Source: Moraxellaceae bacterium (GTDB taxonomy: Bacteria; Pseudomonadota; Gammaproteobacteria; Pseudomonadales; Moraxellaceae). Taken from it: a stretch of DNA of 10,669 nt. The translations under genes were made by a program, and so were the position numbers. This document shows positions 6,498-10,669 of the stretch, piece after piece. The first letter of the stretch is position 1. The number at the start of each line of letters is the position of its first letter. The stretch spans positions 1 through 10,669 of the forward strand of contig JASLCO010000201.1 in NCBI GenBank assembly GCA_030146505.1, written 5' to 3'. The notes beneath the pieces were generated by a model that was not told the origin of the DNA, ran no database searches, and saw nothing but the letters and a program-made list of their open reading frames with translations.

Positions 6498-7043
6498 TTA
6501 AAACGCAGGGTCCCAGTCCACCGTGATGACACGGCCGACCAGATCCACATTCTTCACCACCGTTCCGGGCAGCCAGGGCACCAGGCGCTCGTTGCGATCC
6601 AGGCTCTCCGCGGTGCCCTGTACCACCAGCACATCGTTGGAGCCGGTTTCCATCAGGCTGTGCACGGCGCCCAGCACCACGCCCGACTCTGATCTCACCT
6701 CAAGATCAATAAGATCAGACCAGTAGTAATCGCCTTCTTCCAGCTCCGGCAGCGCTTCCTTGGGCACCCAGATCTCCAGGTTGCGCAAGGCTTCGGCCGC
6801 ATTGCGGTCCGGTGCCAGATCCAACTGGGCGACCACACCCTTGCCCTGCTCGCGCCAGTCCAGCACCTTGACGGGGCGGAAACCTTCACGCGTTTTCAGG
6901 AACCAGGGACGGTAGCCGAAGATATTGCTGACAGGATCGGTGAGGGCATGCACCCACACCCACCCCTTGATGCCGTGGGCAGTGGAAACATGCCCCACGG
7001 CGATCATGTCCTCCGCCGCGAGGGCGGGGGCGGGCGTGCTCAT
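6498..7043 (-). CDS. rimM: Ribosome maturation factor RimM
   Basis: RimM binds S19 in the 30S head and assists late assembly and processing of 16S rRNA. The 181-residue product has an N-terminal beta-barrel domain starting at IAVGHVSTAHGIKGWVWV (14-31) and a C-terminal PRC-barrel domain from EGDYYWSDLIDLEV (103-116) through LVPWLPGTVVKNVDL (154-168). It ends VDWDPAF, nearly identical to the VDWDPGF end of E. coli RimM. Its ATG is one base past the rpsP stop (TGA, T, ATG), and AAGG at the very end of rpsP serves as its ribosome site, a layout that favours translational coupling. Confidence 0.97.
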   Translation of the reverse strand: MSTPAPALAAEDMIAVGHVSTAHGIKGWVWVHALTDPVSNIFGYRPWFLKTREGFRPVKVLDWREQGKGVVAQLDLAPDRNAAEALRNLEIWVPKEALPELEEGDYYWSDLIDLEVRSESGVVLGAVHSLMETGSNDVLVVQGTAESLDRNERLVPWLPGTVVKNVDLVGRVITVDWDPAF

Positions 7044-7044
7044 A

Positions 7045-7290
7045 TCAGGCCTTGCCGGCGTCCTTCACCAGTTGGGCAACGCGCTCGGAGGGCTGGGCGC
7101 CCTGCGAAACCCAGTACTGGTAGCGATCGGCGTTCACACGCAGACGCTCTTCCTTGCCGGTAGCGATGGGGTTGAAGAAACCCACGCGCTCGATGAAACG
7201 GCCATCACGGGCATTACGGCTGTCAGTCACCACGACCTGGTAGAAAGGACGCTTCTTAGCGCCACCGCGAGCCAAACGAATAGTCACCAT
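7045..7290 (-). CDS. rpsP: 30S ribosomal protein S16
   Basis: S16 is a small primary-binding protein of the 30S body. The 81-residue product has the family's normal length and its signature N-terminus MVTIRLARGGAKKRPFYQ, followed by VVTDSRNARDGRFIERVGFFNP (20-41) and LRVNADRYQYWVSQGAQPSE (50-69). The ATG at 7290 is preceded by AAGG about ten bases upstream. It is the first gene of the operon rpsP-rimM-trmD-rplS. The 186 bp upstream must hold the operon promoter, but I cannot pick a convincing -35/-10 pair on this strand. Confidence 0.98.
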   Translation of the reverse strand: MVTIRLARGGAKKRPFYQVVVTDSRNARDGRFIERVGFFNPIATGKEERLRVNADRYQYWVSQGAQPSERVAQLVKDAGKA

Positions 7291-7402
7291 GGTTCTTTAC
7301 CTTGAGAAAAAACTTGCCTGGATTCAGCATCGGCAGGCAGGCCGAAACCCGGGCCTACCCCGAAAGGCCGCGAAGTTTACGCGAATTCAAAGGACTATGA
7401 AA

Positions 7403-7430
7403 GCCGGTTTTCAGGACAGGAAAACGCGGC
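7403..7430 (+). promoter_or_regulatory. Inverted repeat and candidate promoter for the EamA permease
   Basis: gttttc (7407-7412) and gaaaac (7420-7425) form a stem around aggacag. With one bulged base (7426) the stem extends by gccg (7403-7406) and cggc (7427-7430). AGGACA (7413-7418) within the loop is 17 bp from TATCAT (7436-7441), a reasonable though imperfect sigma70 pair giving a leader of about 30 bases. The repeat lies between divergent rpsP and the permease and could be a regulator site. The rest of 7291-7476 shows nothing else that I can support. Confidence 0.3.
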
Positions 7431-7476
7431 TCCGCTATCATTCGCGCCCTCTTCCCGCTCCCTGCCTGACCGGCCC

Positions 7477-8334
7477 ATGCCCATTGCCCGCCTGAAAGAA
7501 TCGCCCTTGCTGCGCGGTGCCGCCCTGCTGGCCCTCTCGGCCTTCCTCTTTGCCACCATGGGGGTCTTCATACGCCTGGCCTCGCATACCGTAGGCAACG
7601 AGATCATCGTCTTTGCACGCAATATCGGCGGTCTGGCCCTGCTCCTGCCTTTCATGCTTCTACATAAGGAAGCCAGCTTCCGCACCACCGTCTTCCCGCG
7701 CCATCTCTGGCGGGCACTCACCGGCCTCACGGCGATGTATGGCTTCTTCTATGCCATCGCCCATCTGCCGCTCTCCAGTGCCATGATCTTCACCTACTCC
7801 TCGCCGGTCTTCATTCCGCTGGTGGCCCGGGTCTTCCTGAAAGAATCCATGACGACACGGGCCTGGGGAGCCGCACTGATCGGCTTTGTCGGCGTGCTCA
7901 TGGTCAGCAAGCCGGACGGAGGTGCCCTCAACCACTTTGCCCTGATCGGCCTGGGCTCCAGCATCCTGGCCGCCACCGCCTTCGTGACGGTACGTGCCCT
8001 GGGCGCCACCGAGCCCGCCACCCGTGTCGTCTTCTATTTCGCACTGATCTCCACCGTGGTCTCCACCATTCCCCTGTTCTGGGCCGGACGTGCCGTCAAC
8101 CTGCATGAATTCGGCTTGCTGGCGGCTGTGGGCATACTCGCCACCTTCAGCCAGCTCTGCCTGACCCGGGCCTACGCGCTGGCGCCCGCCAACCGCATAG
8201 GCCCGATGACCTATCTCGCCATCGTGATTGCCGGCGTCTACGCCTGGGTACTGTGGGGAGAGACACCGGATGCCTGGGCCATCGCCGGCACCTTGCTGAT
8301 TTTCGGCGCCACGCTGTTCAGCCTGCGCCGCTGA
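7477..8334 (+). CDS. EamA/DMT-superfamily permease
   Basis: Inner-membrane protein of the drug/metabolite transporter superfamily; these move small metabolites such as amino acids, and the substrate cannot be read here. The 285 residues form two tandem EamA repeats (about 14-145 and 154-283) with ten hydrophobic segments, near residues 14-34, 43-62, 79-96, 101-120, 128-145, 154-173, 184-203, 211-229, 241-260 and 266-283. Typical repeat endings are visible: LKES-x6-GAALIGFVGVLMV (121-143) and LWGETPDAWAIAGTLLIFGATL (259-280). The ATG at 7477 gives a short cytosolic N-terminus. There is no Shine-Dalgarno sequence before it, so translation may start on a short or leaderless mRNA. The gene is divergent from rpsP and convergent with the cyclophilin gene, hence a separate transcription unit. 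Confidence 0.93.
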   Translation: MPIARLKESPLLRGAALLALSAFLFATMGVFIRLASHTVGNEIIVFARNIGGLALLLPFMLLHKEASFRTTVFPRHLWRALTGLTAMYGFFYAIAHLPLSSAMIFTYSSPVFIPLVARVFLKESMTTRAWGAALIGFVGVLMVSKPDGGALNHFALIGLGSSILAATAFVTVRALGATEPATRVVFYFALISTVVSTIPLFWAGRAVNLHEFGLLAAVGILATFSQLCLTRAYALAPANRIGPMTYLAIVIAGVYAWVLWGETPDAWAIAGTLLIFGATLFSLRR

Positions 8335-8361
8335 GACTGCCGGAGCGCATCTGGCCCGAAG

Positions 8362-8396
8362 CATGAAAAAGCCCGCCTGATGCGGGCTTTTTCATG
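8362..8396. terminator. Bidirectional terminator between the permease and cyclophilin genes
   Basis: Perfect 15-bp stem from 8362-8376 to 8382-8396 with a 5-base loop. The inner GC-rich part is gcccgc/gcgggc, flanked by five A on the left (8366-8370) and five T on the right (8388-8392). It is placed to end both convergent genes, 27 bp after the permease stop and 16 bp after the cyclophilin stop. Confidence 0.92.
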
Positions 8397-8412
8397 GGCA
8401 GGCAGCGGCACC

Positions 8413-9033
8413 CTATTTGAGCTCGCCGCAATCCAGGATGGTGATTTTCCTGCTGGTACGCCCGGACTCGGAACCCAGCGCTTCTATGGCTGACACCACT
8501 TCCATGCCTTCCAGCACACGGCCAAAGACCACATGGCGACCATCCAGAAACGGCGTGGGCTCGGTGGTGATGAAAAACTGCGAGCCATTGGTATGCGGGC
8601 CGGCATTGGCCATGCTGAGCACACCAGCACGGTTATGGCGCAGCAGGAAGTTTTCATCGGCAAAGCTGCGACCATAAATGCTTTCACCGCCGGTGCCATT
8701 GCCATTGGTGAAGTCGCCGCCCTGCAGCATGAAGCCGGGAATCACGCGATGGAAAACCGAGCCTTTGTAATAAAGACGGGCGCCAGTAGCGCTCGTGCCT
8801 TTTTCACCCGTGGCCAGCGCACGGAAATTCTCCACCGTCCTGGGCACGGCATTGCCGTAAAGCCCAAACACGATACGACCCGCCGGCTTGCCATCAATCC
8901 CCATGTCGAAATAAACACGATTGGTGATTTCCGTAATCGCCGCTGCCTTGGGCACCGCAGCAGGAGCGGCATCCGCCCGTACACCACCTGAAACAAAGAC
9001 CAGCATCAGTGCCAGTACACAATTCCTCAGCAT
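8413..9033 (-). CDS. Exported cyclophilin-type peptidyl-prolyl isomerase, eukaryotic divergent-loop type
   Basis: Catalyses cis-trans isomerisation of X-Pro bonds, probably in the periplasm. The 206-residue product starts with a signal peptide (MLRNCVLALMLVFVSGGVRA, cleavage near residue 20), a short Ala/Pro linker, then one cyclophilin domain (about 39-206). Active-site residues by alignment to human CypA: Arg96 (FHRVIPGF), Phe101, Gln104, Ala142 (SMANAG), Phe154 (SQFFI) and His167 (LDGRH). The CypA Trp121 position is Phe162, which usually weakens cyclosporin binding. The domain resembles eukaryotic cyclophilins closely (NGTGGESIYG, DENFLLRH, NAGPHTNGSQFF, TSRKITILDCGEL). It carries a 7-residue insertion after TGEKG, as in plant divergent-loop cyclophilins. 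The ATG at 9033 is preferred because GGAG lies six bases upstream; a TTG 21 bases further upstream would add MVKRERI. Confidence 0.94.
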   Translation of the reverse strand: MLRNCVLALMLVFVSGGVRADAAPAAVPKAAAITEITNRVYFDMGIDGKPAGRIVFGLYGNAVPRTVENFRALATGEKGTSATGARLYYKGSVFHRVIPGFMLQGGDFTNGNGTGGESIYGRSFADENFLLRHNRAGVLSMANAGPHTNGSQFFITTEPTPFLDGRHVVFGRVLEGMEVVSAIEALGSESGRTSRKITILDCGELK

Positions 9034-9051
9034 TATCCTCTCCCGTTTCAC

Positions 9052-9081
9052 CAAACAAAAGGGCGGCCTTGCAGCCGCCCT
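9052..9081 (-). terminator. Rho-independent terminator of ffh
   Basis: Stem gggcggc (9061-9067) with gccgccc (9074-9080), extended by an A-T pair at 9060/9081, around a 6-base loop. On the minus strand it is followed by TTTTGTTT. It lies 16 bp past the ffh stop and 27 bp before the cyclophilin start, so the cyclophilin gene depends either on readthrough or on a promoter inside the end of ffh that I cannot identify. Confidence 0.85.
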
Positions 9082-9096
9082 GAAGCAGTTATGGCA

Positions 9097-10569
9097 TCAG
9101 CCTTTTTTCTTGAAGCCCGGCGGCAGCTTGAAACCTGGCGGCAGATCACCGGGACCGGGCAGTCCGCCCATGCCACCGGGGCCACCCATGCCAGGCGGCA
9201 GACCGGCACCGCCCTTGCCTCCCATCATGCCCTGCATGCCGCGCATCATCTTCATCATGCCGGAGGGTGAAGAGAGCTTTTTCATCATCTTTTCCATCTG
9301 GCCGTGCTGCTTGAGCACGCGATTCACGTCCTGGATTTGCGTGCCGGAACCGTTGGCGATACGGCGCTTGCGCGAGCCATTGATGAGATCGGGCTTGCGA
9401 CGCTCAGCTGGTGTCATGGAAAGAATGATGGCTTCCATCTTCTTGATTTCGCGCTCGGGCGCACCGCCGGCCATGGCCTGCTGAATGGCGGCGGAATTCA
9501 TGCCGGGCAGTTTGTCGAGCAGACCGCCCATGCCACCGAGATTCTTCATCTGCTGGAACTGGTCCAGCATGTCCTGCAGATCAAAGCCCTTGCCCTTCTT
9601 GAGCTTGTTGGCCAGCTTCTCGGCTTTTTCCTTGTCGATCTTGCGCTCGACTTCTTCCACCAGCGAGAGCACATCGCCCATGCCGAGGATGCGGGACGCC
9701 ACGCGGTCCGGATAAAACGGCTCAAGCGCTTCACTCTTTTCGCCGATGCCAAGGAATTTGATGGGCTTGCCGGTGAGCATGCGCACGGACAGCGCCGCAC
9801 CACCACGCGCATCACCATCGGTCTTGGTGAGGATGACACCGGTCAGCGGCAGCGCTTCGTTGAAGGCCTTCGCGGTATTCGCGGCATCCTGGCCGGTCAT
9901 GGCGTCCACCACGAACAGCGTTTCCACCGGATTGATGGCAGCGTGCAGGTCCTTGATTTCGCCCATCATGTCTTCATCGACATGCAGACGGCCGGCGGTA
10001 TCGATAATCACTACATCGGCAAATTTCAGCTTGCCCTCGGCAATGGCGCCTCGCGCAATATCAATCGGCTTCTGATCCGCGCTCGACGGAAAGAAAATCG
10101 CGCCAACATCACCCGCCACGGTTTCCAGCTGCTTGATGGCGGCAGGACGGTAAACGTCGGCCGAGGCCACCAGCACCTTTTTCTTTTCGCGCTCTTTCAG
10201 GAAACGCGCGAGCTTACCGACAGTGGTCGTCTTGCCGGCCCCCTGCAGACCCGCCATGAGAATGACGGCAGGCGGCGCAGCATGCAGGTTCAGCGACTCA
10301 TTGGCTTCGCCCATGGTGCGCACGAGCTCGTCGTGCACGATTTTCACGAAGGCCTGGCCAGGCTGCAGCTGCTTCAGCACATCCTGGCCCAGGGCCTGCT
10401 CGCGTATGCGCTCGATAAAGTCTTTCACCACCGGCAGGGCAACGTCGGCTTCCAGCAAGGCCATGCGCACTTCGCGCAGCGTGTCCTTGATGTTGTCCTC
10501 GGTGAGACGCCCCGAGCCTGTGATGTTGCGCAGGCTGTGACCAAGGCGGTCGGTCAGGTTATCGAACAT
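9097..10569 (-). CDS. ffh: Signal recognition particle GTPase Ffh (SRP54)
   Basis: Ffh, with 4.5S RNA, binds hydrophobic signal sequences as they leave the ribosome and brings the complex to FtsY at the membrane. The 490-residue protein has the N-domain helices (1-90), G-domain motifs GLQGAGKTT (107-115), ADVYRPAAIKQLE (137-149), DTAGR (190-194), TKTDGDARGGAAL (248-260) and GIGE (274-277). The Met-rich M domain (about 328-450) has the RNA-binding segment SRKRRIANGSG (399-409). It is longer than E. coli Ffh (453) because of a roughly 40-residue Gly/Pro/Met tail (451-490), ending in LPPGFK twice and KKKG. The ATG start MFDNLTDRLGHSLR is typical; the ribosome site is weak (GGA seven bases upstream). 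In Pseudomonas ffh adjoins rpsP; here two genes lie between. Confidence 0.98.
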   Translation of the reverse strand: MFDNLTDRLGHSLRNITGSGRLTEDNIKDTLREVRMALLEADVALPVVKDFIERIREQALGQDVLKQLQPGQAFVKIVHDELVRTMGEANESLNLHAAPPAVILMAGLQGAGKTTTVGKLARFLKEREKKKVLVASADVYRPAAIKQLETVAGDVGAIFFPSSADQKPIDIARGAIAEGKLKFADVVIIDTAGRLHVDEDMMGEIKDLHAAINPVETLFVVDAMTGQDAANTAKAFNEALPLTGVILTKTDGDARGGAALSVRMLTGKPIKFLGIGEKSEALEPFYPDRVASRILGMGDVLSLVEEVERKIDKEKAEKLANKLKKGKGFDLQDMLDQFQQMKNLGGMGGLLDKLPGMNSAAIQQAMAGGAPEREIKKMEAIILSMTPAERRKPDLINGSRKRRIANGSGTQIQDVNRVLKQHGQMEKMMKKLSSPSGMMKMMRGMQGMMGGKGGAGLPPGMGGPGGMGGLPGPGDLPPGFKLPPGFKKKG

Positions 10570-10604
10570 GGAGTCATCCGCAACAGTGGAATACAGAGGC
10601 GGGG

Positions 10605-10633
10605 ATTATAGGGGCTTGCCTTCAAAACCCGAA
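10605..10633 (-). promoter_or_regulatory. Candidate sigma70 promoter for ffh
   Basis: A perfect TATAAT (10610-10605) on the minus strand lies 36 bp upstream of the ffh start codon. The hexamer at 17-bp spacing is TTCGGG (10633-10628), a poor -35 match. Transcription would start near 10598, giving a leader of about 30 bases. No gene is visible in 10611-10669. Confidence 0.55.
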
Positions 10634-10669
10634 AACCTTGTGCCACACTGCGGCTCCTCCCGATTCTTC

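Noticed and set aside
9304..10611. Plus-strand open frame (435 codons) opposite ffh
   Set aside because: Ffh is unmistakable on the minus strand; the His-rich antisense translation has no known motif and is a by-product of codon bias.
1..10669. CRISPR array, tRNA or rRNA gene, or multi-gene defence system
   Set aside because: No regularly spaced repeats, cloverleaf-type sequence or rRNA-like sequence was seen, and all long frames are accounted for by housekeeping or single accessory genes.

Overview
This window looks like chromosomal housekeeping DNA from a gammaproteobacterium, probably related to Pseudomonadales or a marine hydrocarbonoclastic-type lineage. The lineage is inferred from protein character and gene order, not from a search. 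Two conserved blocks seen in Pseudomonas-type genomes lie next to each other: xerD-dsbC-hom (reading leftward, hom running off the left edge) and the ribosomal/SRP block ffh, rpsP-rimM-trmD-rplS (also leftward). Most of the DNA is GC-rich; sampled lines of the core genes run near 60% GC or above.

Layout by region. 1-819: 5' part of hom (homoserine dehydrogenase), minus strand. 820-1075: a 256-bp gap carrying a candidate hom promoter inside a dyad, followed by four consecutive near-perfect stem-loops, so the hom mRNA would have a highly structured leader. 1076-1810: dsbC. 1920-2867: xerD. 2868-3067: divergent intergenic region. 3068-5056: a plus-strand membrane O-acyltransferase with a C-terminal SGNH domain, visibly poorer in GC (40-48% in sampled lines) and probably acquired. 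5176-5205: bidirectional terminator. 5223-7290: rplS, trmD, rimM, rpsP on the minus strand. 7477-8334: plus-strand EamA/DMT-family permease. 8362-8396: bidirectional terminator. 8413-9033: minus-strand secreted cyclophilin of eukaryotic, divergent-loop type. 9060-9081: ffh terminator. 9097-10569: ffh, with a good -10 box upstream.

How the genes work together. rpsP, rimM, trmD and rplS form a translation operon: two ribosomal proteins, a 30S maturation factor and the tRNA-G37 methyltransferase. Ffh targets ribosomes making membrane proteins to the inner membrane. DsbC and the cyclophilin are both periplasmic folding catalysts (disulfide isomerase and prolyl isomerase). XerD resolves chromosome dimers. 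Hom commits aspartate semialdehyde to threonine, methionine and isoleucine synthesis. The acyltransferase probably modifies a cell-surface glycan and is the one clearly accessory gene.

I found no CRISPR array, tRNA, rRNA, insertion sequence or multi-gene defence-type system. The most unusual signals are the hairpin array upstream of hom, the eukaryote-like cyclophilin, the low-GC acyltransferase and an AT-hook-like motif at the N-terminus of XerD.
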